From Corynebacterium sp. 13CS0277 (GTDB lineage: Bacteria > Actinomycetota > Actinomycetes > Mycobacteriales > Mycobacteriaceae), in the NCBI RefSeq assembly GCF_002994655.1, contig NZ_PPDL01000027.1:1-37553 (forward strand): a stretch of 37,553 nucleotides of DNA, given 5' to 3'. Positions 1 through 8,048 of the stretch are shown here, in pieces. Below the pieces are notes generated by a model that was not told where the DNA came from, searched no databases, and worked only from the letters and a program-made list of their open reading frames with translations. The first letter of the stretch is position 1. The number at the start of each line of letters is the position of its first letter. The position numbers were made by a program, and so were the translations under genes.

Positions 1-184
1 TGGAGTGGTGGAGGTTAGGTGTTTTGGGTGGTGTTCGAATGTTGGGTGGGCATGTCAGGGTTGTTCGTGCTGGTCATGCTGTGAAAATCGGGGGTTCCAG
101 ACACACTTTCTGTCGTTTAACCCGCAATCCCTCATTCGCGCGCTCTGCCCGGATGCGTGCCGGGGCATGGGTAGGGTGGGGGCT

Positions 185-805
185 ATGAGTCTTGCTGCCA
201 CCACCCGCGCGGATCTTGCCCGCCTCCTGCTGAACCTTGGGCCCGACGCCCCCACCCTGTGCGAGGGCTGGACGACGAGGGATCTGGCCGTGCACCTCCT
301 CGTGCGGGAAACCCGCCCGGATGCGGCGGCAGGCATGTTTCTCCCACCCCTGGGCCGTCACTTGGCTCAGGTGACCGCCGCGACTCGTGCGGGCGACTTT
401 TCTGATGTGGCCCGGCGCTGGGCGGCCGGCCCCCACGGCCTCGCCAGGGTGGCTGATCGTCGTATGAATACCGTGGAGCACTTCGTCCACCTCGAGGACG
501 TTCGACGGGCACAGCAGGGCGCGGAGCCCCTGGCGTTGTCGAGTGATGAAGCGCGTGAGCTCCACCGGGCGGCGGTGCCGTTCGTGCGGATGCTGCTGCG
601 GACCAGCACCGCGCCGGTGGTGCTGGTGCCGCGTGGCCTGCCGCGGATTGTGTGCGCGGATCGCACCGGGGTCGTGACACGTGGCAGCGCGCCCGCTCGT
701 GTTGTGGGCACGATCGGTGAGATCGTGCTGTGGGCGTTCGGGCGCGACGTCGCCGCCGTAGAGGTCGACGATCCTGCAGGCGTGGTGCGCCGCGCCAGCG
801 CCTAA
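185..805 (+). CDS. TIGR03085 family (DinB/maleylpyruvate isomerase-like) metal-binding protein
   Basis: The product is 206 aa. It resembles actinobacterial TIGR03085 proteins, which have an N-terminal DinB-like/mycothiol-dependent maleylpyruvate isomerase fold: the LCEGWTTRDLAVHLLVRE stretch near residues 26–43 is typical, with a His that could join a metal site, and VEHFVHLEDVRR lies mid-protein. These proteins are thought to bind a divalent metal; the substrate is unknown. An in-frame ATG at 167 and longer upstream extensions exist, but a TAGGGT hexamer at 172–177 sits seven bases before ATG 185, so a leaderless transcript starting at 185 is preferred. It precedes ftsK on the same strand, separated by a hairpin. 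Family call is good; function is not known. Confidence 0.8.
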   Translation: MSLAATTRADLARLLLNLGPDAPTLCEGWTTRDLAVHLLVRETRPDAAAGMFLPPLGRHLAQVTAATRAGDFSDVARRWAAGPHGLARVADRRMNTVEHFVHLEDVRRAQQGAEPLALSSDEARELHRAAVPFVRMLLRTSTAPVVLVPRGLPRIVCADRTGVVTRGSAPARVVGTIGEIVLWAFGRDVAAVEVDDPAGVVRRASA

Positions 806-813
806 CCCCGCCA

Positions 814-840
814 GCCGCCCCCGGGGAGGCGGCCGGTTTG
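814..840 (+). terminator. Hairpin after the TIGR03085 gene
   Basis: GCCGCC at 814–819 pairs with GGCGGC at 828–833 around an eight-base loop, followed by a short T-containing run. It lies directly after the stop codon at 805 and before the ftsK promoter. The U-tract is weak, so efficiency is uncertain. Confidence 0.45.
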
Positions 841-918
841 GTTCAAGTCTGCGGGCTTGAATCGTGGAAAAGTTGGGCGTGCCCCGTGTGTCTGCTGTGA
901 CTGGTGTGGTTCGCCGGT

Positions 919-931
919 TAGGATGGTCCCC
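919..931 (+). promoter_or_regulatory. ftsK leaderless promoter -10
   Basis: TAGGAT at 919–924 is followed by seven bases and ATG 932, with no Shine-Dalgarno. This spacing puts the transcription start at or within a base of the A of ATG. A 6-bp inverted repeat, TTCAAG (842–847) and CTTGAA (856–861), lies further upstream; its role is unknown. Confidence 0.6.
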
Positions 932-3900
932 ATGCCAAGTACCAGCACAAAGCCGCAGGCTTCCACCGCACCCGGGAGAAGAAAATCCGGTCCCGCCCGC
1001 TCGAAGGGGCGCGGCCCCGCACCAGTGACCGTGACGACCGCTTCCTCCCGCCGCGCTGCCGAAACCTCCCACGAGAGGACCGGCAGCGCGTTTCGCGCGG
1101 TGGGCAGTGGCGTGCGCGGCGGACTGGGCGCACTGGCCCACGCCGTGGGCGGTGCGACGCGCGGCGTGGCGGGCATGCTGCGCCGCGACCGTGGTGCGGT
1201 GCTGGACGACGACCATGTGGAGTCGGACGTTCTCGACGAGCAGCCCCCGCGCGCCTCGCGCAGGCAGCGGCAGGATGACGATGCTCCCGCCCGGGAGCCC
1301 TTCGACGCTCACGAGTTCGTCGAGGGGCATTCCGACGGGCTGGGGCTCAGCCTGCTCGGCATTGCTGTGGTGCTCATCGGCTCCATCTGGATCGATGTGG
1401 GCGGCCCCGTGGGGCACGCCCTCGCCGACGGGGTGCGCCGCGCCATCGGTGCGGGCGCGTATGTGCTGCCGGTGTTGCTCATCGGCATTGCCCTGTCGCT
1501 CATGCTCGGTGTCGCCCCGCGTGTGGAAGAGCGCAGCCGTATCGGCCTCGGGCTGGGGCTCATCGCGGTCCCGATGCTGGGGCTGGTGCACATCTTCGCT
1601 GGACTGCCGTCGACGTGGCCGGCGCGCATGGATGCCGGCGGCGCGGTCGGCATGGTAGCCGGCGGGCCCCTGTCGGCCGGCTTTACCCCGTACCTGGCGA
1701 CCCCGATCCTCATCCTGGTTATCGTTTACGGTGCTCTCAAGGTCACTGATGTGACGGTCCGCGACTTCGTTGACTACTTCCGCGACATTCTCACGCAGCC
1801 CCGTGAGGAGGACTTCGACGAGTTCGACGAGTTCGATGATATGGACGACGGCGACGGCTACGCAGCAGACGAGTTCGACGCTGAGCACGCGGACCCTGTG
1901 GACGCCGCGCCGCGGACGTTGCGCCGCGCAGCCGCAGGCTTTGCGGACGCCGAGGAGTTCCCCTCCCGCACGCGCGCGGGCCGCACGACTCGGGAGCCCT
2001 ACCCCGTCACCGATGGGGGACAGGGTGAATCCTTGTCCTTCGCCAGCGGCGGCCGTGACGCCGAGCCCGCCCCCGCGCGCCCGGCCCGGGCCCGCACCCC
2101 GATGGAGGCGTACCCGCTCGACGAAGCTGACGCGAACGAAACCGTGCGCCTGCCGCGGGCGACCCAGGCCAACGCCCGCACGGGGTGGGAGGACACCGCC
2201 GTGCTGGACGCGGTGGATGACGCGCCGCAGACACCGCAGCGTCCGGCCCCCAGCCGCGCTGCACAGACGACCGCGCGCGTTGCCGATGTTGCCGCCCGGA
2301 CCGCCGGCGCAGTCGCAGGCGCCGCGGCGGCTGGTGCTGGCGCGGCAGCAGCCGCGCAGACCGCAGCAACCGCCCAGACCGCCATGACGGCCGCGCAGGC
2401 CGTGGCTGCCGCCCGCGCGGCAGCCCAAGACGCCACCCCGGCGAACCCGCCGCAGTCCTCCATTCAGGACGCGCTGGCGCAGCGCCAGGCTCCCGCAGCC
2501 CCGGCACGGCCCGCCCAGCCGGTGCAGGCCCCGCCGGCGCAGCCTGCAGCACCCGCGCGGGCGGCCGCACAGCAGCCTGCCCCGGCACCCGCCCCGGTGC
2601 CGGCGGTGGAGGAACCCGTCTACGAGGCGGAGCTCGTCGCCCCGGGCTCACACTACGAGCTGCCGTCCACGGATCTGCTCACCCCGGGCCTGCCGGCGAA
2701 AACCCACTCGGAGACCAACGATCGCATGATCGAGGCGATCATGGACGTCTTCCACGAGTTCAAGGTTGACGCCACCGTCACCGGCTACATGCGTGGCCCG
2801 ACGGTCACCCGCTACGAGGTGGAGCTCGGCCCCGGTGTGAAGGTGTCGAAGATTACGGGCCTGCAGTCGAACCTCGCGTACGCCGTGGCAACCGCGAACG
2901 TGCGTATTCTCGCCCCGATTCCTGGCAAATCGGCCGTCGGCATCGAGGTGCCGAACACCGACCGTGAGATGGTGCACCTGGCGGACGTGCTCAACGCCCC
3001 GGCCGTTGCCGGTGATGACGATCCGATGCTCATCGGCCTCGGCAAGGACATTGAGGGCAACTTCGTGGCCCACTCGGTGCAGAAGATGCCGCACCTGTTG
3101 GTGGCGGGCGCGACCGGCTCCGGTAAGTCGGCGTTCGTCAACTCGCTGCTGGTGTCGCTTCTCACACGCGCCACCCCGGAGGAGGTGCGCCTGATTCTCG
3201 TGGACCCGAAGATGGTGGAGCTCACCCCCTACGACGGGATTCCGCACCTGATTACTCCGATCATCACCCAGCCGAAGAAGGCCGTCGCGGCCTTGGCGTG
3301 GCTGGTGGAGGAGATGGAGCAGCGCTACCTGGACATGTCCCGCAGCCGTGTGCGCCACATCAAGGACTTCAATGCCAAGGTGCGCTCCGGGGAAATCACC
3401 GCCCCGCCCGGCTCGCAGCGCGTCTACGAGCCGTACCCCTTCATCGTCTGTATCGTCGACGAGCTCGCCGACCTCATGATGACGGCATCGAAGGAAATCG
3501 AGGACTCCATCGTCCGCATCACCCAGAAGGCCCGCGCGGCGGGTATTCACCTGGTGCTGGCGACGCAGCGCCCCTCCGTCGACGTCGTCACCGGCCTGAT
3601 CAAGACGAACGTGCCCTCCCGCCTGGCGTTCGCTACCTCCTCTGCGACGGACTCTCGCGTCATTTTGGACGCCGTCGGCGCGGAGAAGCTCATCGGTATG
3701 GGCGACGGCCTGTTCATCCCGCAGGGCATGGAGGCCCGCCGCATCCAGGGTGCCTACGTGTCCGATGAGGAAGTTCAGGCCGTCGTCGACGCCGCCAAGG
3801 CCCAGGGCGAGGTGTCCTACATTGAGGGAGTGACCGAGGACCAGTCGGAGAACCTCAAGAAGGACATCGACGACGACATCGGCGACGACATGGACGACCT

Positions 3901-4198
3901 GCTGCTCGCGGTCGAAAACGTCGTCGTCGGCCAGCTGGGTTCGGTGTCGATGCTGCAGCGCAAGCTGCGCGTCGGCTTCGCGAAGGCCGGCCGCCTGATG
4001 GACCTCATGGAAACCCGTGGCGTGGTCGGCCCCTCGGAGGGCACGAAAGCCCGCCAGGTGCTCGTCAAGCCCGAAGACTTAGACAGCGTGCTGTGGCTGA
4101 TCAAGCAGGGCAAGCACGTCGACGATCTCGACCAGATGGGCGGCGCCGGTGAGGACGTCACCGTCGTCGACGCCGACCCGACGTCCGGGGTGTTCTAG
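932..4198 (+). CDS. ftsK: DNA translocase FtsK
   Basis: FtsK is the septal, ATP-driven double-stranded DNA pump that moves chromosome termini during division and presents dif sites to XerCD. The protein is 1088 aa. Residues ~135–275 hold about four hydrophobic segments (FtsK_4TM). Residues ~285–590 form a long low-complexity linker, first Asp/Glu-rich ([10 protein letters not shown]), then Ala/Pro/Gln-rich. The motor follows: Walker A GATGSGKS at 726–733, Walker B ending in D843-E844 ([12 protein letters not shown]) and [12 protein letters not shown]. The gamma winged helix at ~994–1055 ([23 protein letters not shown]) reads KOPS-type sequences. ATG 932 is chosen over the in-frame codon at 857 because a -10 lies seven bases upstream. 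Its full length and motifs indicate a functional gene. Confidence 0.97.
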   Translation: MPSTSTKPQASTAPGRRKSGPARSKGRGPAPVTVTTASSRRAAETSHERTGSAFRAVGSGVRGGLGALAHAVGGATRGVAGMLRRDRGAVLDDDHVESDVLDEQPPRASRRQRQDDDAPAREPFDAHEFVEGHSDGLGLSLLGIAVVLIGSIWIDVGGPVGHALADGVRRAIGAGAYVLPVLLIGIALSLMLGVAPRVEERSRIGLGLGLIAVPMLGLVHIFAGLPSTWPARMDAGGAVGMVAGGPLSAGFTPYLATPILILVIVYGALKVTDVTVRDFVDYFRDILTQPREEDFDEFDEFDDMDDGDGYAADEFDAEHADPVDAAPRTLRRAAAGFADAEEFPSRTRAGRTTREPYPVTDGGQGESLSFASGGRDAEPAPARPARARTPMEAYPLDEADANETVRLPRATQANARTGWEDTAVLDAVDDAPQTPQRPAPSRAAQTTARVADVAARTAGAVAGAAAAGAGAAAAAQTAATAQTAMTAAQAVAAARAAAQDATPANPPQSSIQDALAQRQAPAAPARPAQPVQAPPAQPAAPARAAAQQPAPAPAPVPAVEEPVYEAELVAPGSHYELPSTDLLTPGLPAKTHSETNDRMIEAIMDVFHEFKVDATVTGYMRGPTVTRYEVELGPGVKVSKITGLQSNLAYAVATANVRILAPIPGKSAVGIEVPNTDREMVHLADVLNAPAVAGDDDPMLIGLGKDIEGNFVAHSVQKMPHLLVAGATGSGKSAFVNSLLVSLLTRATPEEVRLILVDPKMVELTPYDGIPHLITPIITQPKKAVAALAWLVEEMEQRYLDMSRSRVRHIKDFNAKVRSGEITAPPGSQRVYEPYPFIVCIVDELADLMMTASKEIEDSIVRITQKARAAGIHLVLATQRPSVDVVTGLIKTNVPSRLAFATSSATDSRVILDAVGAEKLIGMGDGLFIPQGMEARRIQGAYVSDEEVQAVVDAAKAQGEVSYIEGVTEDQSENLKKDIDDDIGDDMDDLLLAVENVVVGQLGSVSMLQRKLRVGFAKAGRLMDLMETRGVVGPSEGTKARQVLVKPEDLDSVLWLIKQGKHVDDLDQMGGAGEDVTVVDADPTSGVF

Positions 4199-4246
4199 CC
4201 ACCCCACAACCCGGCGCGGCACGTGCGCCGCGCCCCGGGACGTGAC

Positions 4247-4311
4247 AAGGCCCGCGACGCCTGGGAAGCGCCAGCACAGCACTGGTGGCGACCGGGTGCG
4301 TCGCGGGCCTT
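4247..4311 (+). terminator. Long GC-rich hairpin after ftsK
   Basis: AAGGCCCGCGACGC at 4247–4260 is the exact reverse complement of GCGTCGCGGGCCTT at 4298–4311. The loop contains a smaller CGCCAG/CTGG-type stem. It lies between the ftsK stop and the terC riboswitch. There is no long T-tract, so it may be a structure-driven or bidirectional terminator. Confidence 0.6.
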
Positions 4312-4338
4312 GCGTGGTGTCGGGGTCGGGGGTGGCTG

Positions 4339-4344
4339 TATGGT
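4339..4344 (+). promoter_or_regulatory. Candidate -10 for the terC leader RNA
   Basis: TATGGT at 4339–4344 would start transcription near 4351, just before the conserved 5' part of the riboswitch. No good -35 was seen at normal spacing. Confidence 0.4.
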
Positions 4345-4354
4345 GGGTAAGCAA

Positions 4355-4520
4355 CCAAGGAGGGGAGTACCCCACCCCGAGCGCGGCGCGGTCACCGCCC
4401 GCCGCCGACGGCTAATCGTCAACACGGCAGCGCAGCCACCACACCCCCACACACGGGGTGTGTGCGGGGCGCCCCGGTTAGTCGGCCGCACACACTGTGC
4501 GGTTGGGGGAGACCTCCGGC
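4355..4520 (+). ncRNA. yybP-ykoY (Mn2+) riboswitch upstream of terC
   Basis: The leader carries the hallmark blocks of the yybP-ykoY class in order: GGGGAGTA at 4362–4369, a central TCGTCAACACGGC-like block, and GGGAGACCTCC at about 4507–4517. AAGGAGG near 4358 can pair with CCTCCGG near 4514, giving the closing P1 helix. Known members sense Mn2+ and control Mn exporters and TerC-family proteins, and the next gene is terC. The identification comes from motif order and gene context; no covariance model was run. The exact ends are approximate. Confidence 0.82.
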
Positions 4521-4567
4521 AGGTAGCCACTGTTGTCCCTACCACCGGAAGGTTTGTTCACACCGTC

Positions 4568-5599
4568 ATGGAAGTCAATGCTGTGACGTGGATCATCACT
4601 GCTGTGGTGCTCCTCGGTTTTATCGTCTTCGATTTCGTCTCCCACGTCCGAAGCCCCCACGAGCCCACCATGAAGGAAGCCGCGGGGTGGATGATCTTCT
4701 ACGTCGTCCTCGCCTGCCTCTTCGGCGGCTTCCTCTGGTACGCCTGGGGTGGCCCCGACGGCAACCACGACCACGCGATCGAATTCTTCGCCGGCTACAT
4801 CACCGAGCTGTCGCTGTCGGTCGATAACCTCTTCATCTTCGCCCTCATCATCGGCGCGTTTAAGGTGCCCCGCGCCTACCAGCAGAAGGTGCTGCTCATT
4901 GGCATCGCCCTGGCGTTGGTGTTCCGCGGCATCTTCATCGGCATCGGTGCGGCCGCCATCAGTGCGGCGGCATGGGTGTTCTACCTCTTTGGCATTTTCC
5001 TGCTGTACACCGCCATCAAGCTCGTCGTCGACGAGATCCGCGACGCGGAGGAAAAGCCCGTCACCGACATGTTCGTCGTGAAGATGGTGCGCCGCGTCAT
5101 CCCGGTCTCCGAGGGCTTCGATGGGGATAAGCTGCTCACCCGCGCCGGCGGTCGCACTCTGGTCACGCCGTTGATGATCGTGCTGGTGTCCATCGGGTTC
5201 ATTGACCTGATGTTCGCCTTCGACTCGATCCCCGCGATCTTCGGCCTGACGAAGGAGCCGTACATCGTCTTCACCGCGAATGCTTTCGCCCTCATGGGCC
5301 TGCGGCAGATGTACTTCCTCCTCGACGGGTTGCTCGACCGCCTGGTGTTCCTGTCCTACGGTCTGGGCGTCATCCTCGCCTTCATTGGCGTGAAGCTGCT
5401 GCTGCACGCCCTGCACGAAAACTCCCTGCCGTTCATCAACGGCGGCGAGCCCGTCCACGTGCCGGAAGTCTCCACCGTCACCAGCCTGTTGGTCATCGTG
5501 GTGGTGCTGGCGCTGACGACCGTCGCCTCCCTTCTCAAGACGAAGCGTGACGAAAACATGGGCGCCATCCGGCCCCGCGAATACTCCTCCGAGAGCTAA
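4568..5599 (+). CDS. terC: TerC family integral membrane protein
   Basis: The 343-aa polytopic membrane protein has the TerC signatures: ELSLSVDNLFIFALI with D86, and a second repeat LMFAFDSIPAIFGLT with D219. The paired acidic residues within helices suit metal-ion handling, and TerC homologues have been linked to Mn2+ export or metalation of exported proteins. About eight to nine hydrophobic segments span the chain, and a basic, acidic-residue-containing tail ends it. ATG 4568 begins immediately before the first membrane helix; GGAAGG at 4547–4552 is a distant ribosome site. The upstream riboswitch suggests induction by manganese. Tellurite resistance is the historical name and is not implied here. 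Confidence 0.93.
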   Translation: MEVNAVTWIITAVVLLGFIVFDFVSHVRSPHEPTMKEAAGWMIFYVVLACLFGGFLWYAWGGPDGNHDHAIEFFAGYITELSLSVDNLFIFALIIGAFKVPRAYQQKVLLIGIALALVFRGIFIGIGAAAISAAAWVFYLFGIFLLYTAIKLVVDEIRDAEEKPVTDMFVVKMVRRVIPVSEGFDGDKLLTRAGGRTLVTPLMIVLVSIGFIDLMFAFDSIPAIFGLTKEPYIVFTANAFALMGLRQMYFLLDGLLDRLVFLSYGLGVILAFIGVKLLLHALHENSLPFINGGEPVHVPEVSTVTSLLVIVVVLALTTVASLLKTKRDENMGAIRPREYSSES

Positions 5600-5643
5600 C
5601 CGCTCGCCTTTTGGCGCGGCAGCGGGCGTGAAGAGAAACACCG

Positions 5644-5699
5644 AGGCCCGGCCGGTGCCCCACGACACACGACGTGTGACAGGGGTACCGGCCGGGCCT
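5644..5699. terminator. Bidirectional terminator between terC and yciI
   Basis: AGGCCCGGCCGGT at 5644–5656 is perfectly complementary to ACCGGCCGGGCCT at 5687–5699, extended inward by GCCCC/GGGGT-type pairs and an inner ACACAC/GTGTG stem. It separates two convergent genes. A second GCTGCCG/CGGCAGC stem lies at 5704–5727. Confidence 0.75.
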
Positions 5700-5734
5700 G
5701 TGTGCTGCCGTAAGCGGTGGCGGCAGCCGGGCAG

Positions 5735-6043
5735 TTAGTTCGCCGGCGGCACGTAGCCGAAGGAGTTGATCACCGGGTTCCAGGCGTGGAACTCGCGGGA
5801 GTCCAGTGCGCCTGAGGTGTAGAAAGGATCGTCGTTCATCAGACTGGTGGCCTCGTCGATGCCCTGGCCCTCAGGGAGGCTGAGCACGATGAGCGCATCA
5901 CCATTGCCCTCGGTGAAGGGGCCGGAGCCCAACACCAGGCCCTTGTCGTGCAACTGGCCAATGAATGCACGGTGGTCGGGGCGGGCGGCGAGGATGGTCT
6001 CGCTGGCGGGGTCGTAACGGTAGAGCACTGCAATATAAACCAT
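5735..6043 (-). CDS. YciI family protein
   Basis: The product is 102 aa, a typical size for the YciI (YCII-related, dimeric alpha/beta barrel) family. The chain shows the usual pattern of a short N-terminal strand, RPDHRAFIGQLHDKGLVLGSGPF with a conserved His/Gly-rich turn, and a DDPFYTSG motif. Some relatives are dehydrochlorinase-like or ligand-binding proteins; the cellular role here is unknown. The start at 6043 is supported by TAGACT (6055–6050 on the minus strand), six bases upstream, pointing to a leaderless mRNA. It is divergent from pgsA over 47 bp, and a perfect 17-bp palindrome abuts its start codon. Confidence 0.88.
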   Translation of the reverse strand: MVYIAVLYRYDPASETILAARPDHRAFIGQLHDKGLVLGSGPFTEGNGDALIVLSLPEGQGIDEATSLMNDDPFYTSGALDSREFHAWNPVINSFGYVPPAN

Positions 6044-6060
6044 GGGTTTAGTCTAAACCC
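6044..6060. promoter_or_regulatory. 17-bp perfect palindrome at the yciI/pgsA divergent promoters
   Basis: GGGTTTAGTCTAAACCC is a perfect inverted repeat with eight-base arms and a single central base. It overlaps the yciI -10 and touches the yciI start codon, and it is about 17–33 bp upstream of the pgsA -10. It could be an operator for both genes. No known regulator is assigned. Confidence 0.45.
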
Positions 6061-6076
6061 CGCGCGGTGGCGCGGG

Positions 6077-6090
6077 TACGATTTGAATCT
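6077..6090 (+). promoter_or_regulatory. pgsA leaderless promoter -10
   Basis: TACGAT at 6077–6082 lies eight bases before ATG 6091, and no ribosome-binding site is present. This favours 6091 over the in-frame GTG codon at 6067. Confidence 0.5.
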
Positions 6091-6690
6091 ATGAGCGCCC
6101 AGACATCAAACCTCAATCTGCCCAACGTGCTGACCTCCCTGCGGATCGTGGTGATTCCGCTGTTCGCCTGGTGCGTGCTCGCGGCCGATGGTGGTGGGGG
6201 CGCGTGGCGCTGGGCCGCGTTCGTGGTGTTCGTGGCGCTGATGATCACCGACAAACTGGACGGCGATATTGCTCGCGCCCGCGGGATCGTCACCACCTTC
6301 GGCAAGATTGCCGACCCCATTGCGGACAAGGCGCTGATGATCACCGCGCTGGTCACGCTCAACCTCACGGGGTTGCTGGCGTGGTGGGTGACTGTGGTCA
6401 TCGTCATTCGGGAGTTGGGGATCACGCTGTGGCGCATGGTGCTGCTGCGGCGCGGTGTCGTGGTGCCGGCGAGTAAGGGCGGCAAAGTGAAGACCACCCT
6501 GCAGGCCCTGGCGGTGGCGCTGTTGCTGCTGCCGCACTCGGACAGCCTGCATGGCCCCTTCCTGTGGGTGATGTACGCGGCGGTGCTCGTCACTGTGGTC
6601 ACGGGTCTGCAGTACCTGTGGGATTCTTTCCGCGGCACCGGCGCTCACGACACCACGGACCCGGCTGGCGTGGAGACGACCACCCGATGA
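6091..6690 (+). CDS. pgsA: CDP-diacylglycerol–glycerol-3-phosphate phosphatidyltransferase (PgsA type)
   Basis: This membrane enzyme of the CDP-alcohol phosphotransferase family condenses CDP-diacylglycerol with glycerol-3-phosphate for phosphatidylglycerol/cardiolipin synthesis. The 199-aa protein has the complete catalytic signature: D54, D57-G58, A61-R62, G71, D75 and D79, matching D-x2-D-G-x2-A-R-x8-G-x3-D-x3-D. About five to six hydrophobic helices surround it (for example 18–32, 41–52, 82–105, 142–154 and 163–178). The exact acceptor alcohol cannot be read from the sequence; position next to cinA/clgR fits the PgsA2-type paralogue of corynebacteria. The stop overlaps the cinA start by four bases, so the two are translationally coupled. 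Confidence 0.9.
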   Translation: MSAQTSNLNLPNVLTSLRIVVIPLFAWCVLAADGGGGAWRWAAFVVFVALMITDKLDGDIARARGIVTTFGKIADPIADKALMITALVTLNLTGLLAWWVTVVIVIRELGITLWRMVLLRRGVVVPASKGGKVKTTLQALAVALLLLPHSDSLHGPFLWVMYAAVLVTVVTGLQYLWDSFRGTGAHDTTDPAGVETTTR

Positions 6691-7310
6691 GTGCCGACCG
6701 GGCGGTGCATGGCGGGGGAGTCGAGGCGCTGCGCGAGCGGGCGGAGCAGTTGGCTACCCAGGTCGTTCACGCGGCGACCGCCCAGGGGCGCACGCTGGCG
6801 ACCTGTGAGTCGCTCACCGCTGGGCTGGTGTCCGCCACCCTGGCGTCGGTGTCGGGTGCCAGTGAGGTCCTGCGCGGCGGATTGGTGACCTATGCGACGC
6901 AGACGAAGGCGACTCTCGCTGGCGTGGCCCCGGAGGCGCTGGCCGCCACCGGCCCCGTCGACCCGGAGGTCGCCCGGCAGATGGCCGCGGGCGCAGCCCG
7001 GCGGCTGAGGGCGGACATCGGGGTGGCACTCACCGGGGTCGCCGGGCCGACGACCCAAGACGGGCACCCGGTGGGGGAAGTGTGGCTCGGTATTGCCACC
7101 GCCGATGCGGTCCGCGCCGTCCAGGTCACCCCGCAGCTGTGCACTGGCGGTCAGCCCGCGTGGGAGCGCGGCGCCGTCGATGCCACGCAGCTGCTGCAGG
7201 GCGGGCGCGACTACATCCGCCTGCAGGCGGTGATCGGCGCGCTCGTGGTGCTGCTGCACACCCTGGGGCAGACTCCTGTCGCCGAGTTAGCACTCGAGCA
7301 TCGCGAGTGA
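6687..7310 (+). CDS. cinA: CinA C-terminal domain protein (nicotinamide-nucleotide amidase)
   Basis: The product is 207 aa and corresponds to the stand-alone CinA C-terminal/PncC domain, which deamidates NMN to nicotinate mononucleotide in NAD recycling. Visible signatures are ATCESLTAGLVSA, GGLVTYAT and LTGVAGPT. The N-terminal molybdopterin-binding-like (COG1058) half of full-length CinA is absent, as is usual in this lineage. ATGA overlaps the pgsA stop. The last codons (ELALEHRE) are written with a TTA leucine codon and overlap a near-perfect CIRCE element, so the 3' end of the gene may be shaped by a regulatory site. Confidence 0.9.
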   Translation: MSADRAVHGGGVEALRERAEQLATQVVHAATAQGRTLATCESLTAGLVSATLASVSGASEVLRGGLVTYATQTKATLAGVAPEALAATGPVDPEVARQMAAGAARRLRADIGVALTGVAGPTTQDGHPVGEVWLGIATADAVRAVQVTPQLCTGGQPAWERGAVDATQLLQGGRDYIRLQAVIGALVVLLHTLGQTPVAELALEHRE

Positions 7311-7313
7311 TAA
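7287..7313. promoter_or_regulatory. CIRCE element (HrcA operator) overlapping the end of cinA
   Basis: TTAGCACTC (7287–7295), a nine-base spacer, and GAGTGATAA (7305–7313) match the CIRCE consensus TTAGCACTC-N9-GAGTGCTAA at 17 of 18 arm positions with exact spacing. The element spans the last codons and stop of cinA, 93–119 bases upstream of the clgR start. HrcA represses chaperone genes through CIRCE in many bacteria, so a link to the stress regulator clgR is plausible. The distance from the clgR promoter is unusual. Confidence 0.7.
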
Positions 7314-7368
7314 CGGGCGGCCCGGACTGTGTGCCTGTTTGTGCAGCGTGTGGCCGAAAAAGTGGGGT

Positions 7369-7405
7369 GGGAACAAAAACCCCGCCACGGGCGTTAAGCT
7401 CAGTG
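7369..7405 (+). promoter_or_regulatory. SigH-type promoter of clgR
   Basis: GGGAAC at 7369–7374 and CGTTAA at 7392–7397 are separated by 17 bases. This fits the corynebacterial SigH pattern (GGGAAT-like -35, CGTT-type -10). The start point would fall at or next to ATG 7406, giving a leaderless mRNA. SigH-dependent clgR transcription is known in C. glutamicum. TAAGCT at 7395–7400 could alternatively serve a housekeeping sigma. Confidence 0.68.
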
Positions 7406-7720
7406 ATGGTTAAATACTCTGCTCTTCTAGATACGCCGGTCGAACCCCGACCGGCCGCCGAGCCGCTCCTGCGCGAAGCGCTCGGTGGTGCATTGCGCGC
7501 TTTCCGTTCCGAGCGGAACATCACCCTGCGTGAACTGGCAGAGAAGTCCCGGGTGTCCCCCGGTTACCTTTCTGAGTTGGAACGCGGTCGGAAGGAAGTC
7601 TCCTCCGAGCTTCTCGCCTCCGTCTGTCACGCCCTCGGCGTGCGGGTGTCGGATGTGGTGATTGAAGCGGCCGGAACGATGGCGGTGGCCCACACGGAGC
7701 CCTCGCTGGCAGCGGTGTAG
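7406..7720 (+). CDS. clgR: Transcriptional regulator ClgR
   Basis: ClgR is an XRE/HTH_3 activator of Clp protease and other stress genes in actinobacteria and is itself removed by Clp proteolysis. The 104-aa product has a helix-turn-helix at about residues 28–82 (GALRAFRSERNITLRELAEKS; VSPGYLSELERGRKEVSSE). The chain ends in EPSLAAV, a small hydrophobic tail like Clp-recognised degrons. ATG 7406 is chosen because a SigH-type promoter ends just before it. pspA follows, as in mycobacteria, where ClgR controls pspA. Likely inputs are SigH, possibly HrcA through the upstream CIRCE, and protein turnover. Confidence 0.93.
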   Translation: MVKYSALLDTPVEPRPAAEPLLREALGGALRAFRSERNITLRELAEKSRVSPGYLSELERGRKEVSSELLASVCHALGVRVSDVVIEAAGTMAVAHTEPSLAAV

Positions 7721-8048
7721 CCCGCACACACCCCTTGCGCCTGACACAGGCACCTCAAGGGCATGACGACTCATTTCTTTTTCTCACCGACGCCCACACC
7801 GGCAAGTAGAGACAGCACACGTGATGTGTGTGCCTCACGCCCGGTGTGGGCGCTGGTCGTTTCCCCCTCGTGTTGCCGCAGGCGTGCTGTGAGATGCCTG
7901 TGACCCTGCCCGCGCGCGTCGACAGAGCAGGGGCGGCATCGCTAAACTGGGGAGAACGCATGCCAGCCGCGCAGGCGCAGCTGGCGAGGCACGACTGCCG
8001 TGCCGCACGACATCTATCCCTTACCGAAAAGGCGTAAAGCACCACATC
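7721..8048 (+). other. clgR–pspA intergenic region with hairpin and promoter
   Basis: This 328-bp stretch has no convincing gene. CGCCCACACCGG (7791–7802) and CCGGTGTGGGCG (7841–7852) form a perfect 12-bp stem with an inner GCACAC/GTGTGC stem, possibly a clgR terminator. TAAACT at 7943–7948 is a candidate -10 for pspA, giving a leader of roughly 95 bases. AAAAGG at 8027–8032 is a weak, distant ribosome site. No clear ClgR box was found. Confidence 0.5.

Noticed and set aside
31..46. SOS-box-like GTTCGAATGTT upstream of the first gene
   Set aside because: Only a TTCGAA core fits; the second half is absent.
74..2428. Long minus-strand open frame (784 codons) over the TIGR03085 gene and ftsK
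   Set aside because: It is antisense to two recognisable genes, has no family signature, and reflects GC-rich codon bias.
7754..7780. HspR/HAIR-type site after clgR
   Set aside because: CTCAAG and GACTCA do not form the CTTGAGT-N7-ACTCAAG inverted repeat.
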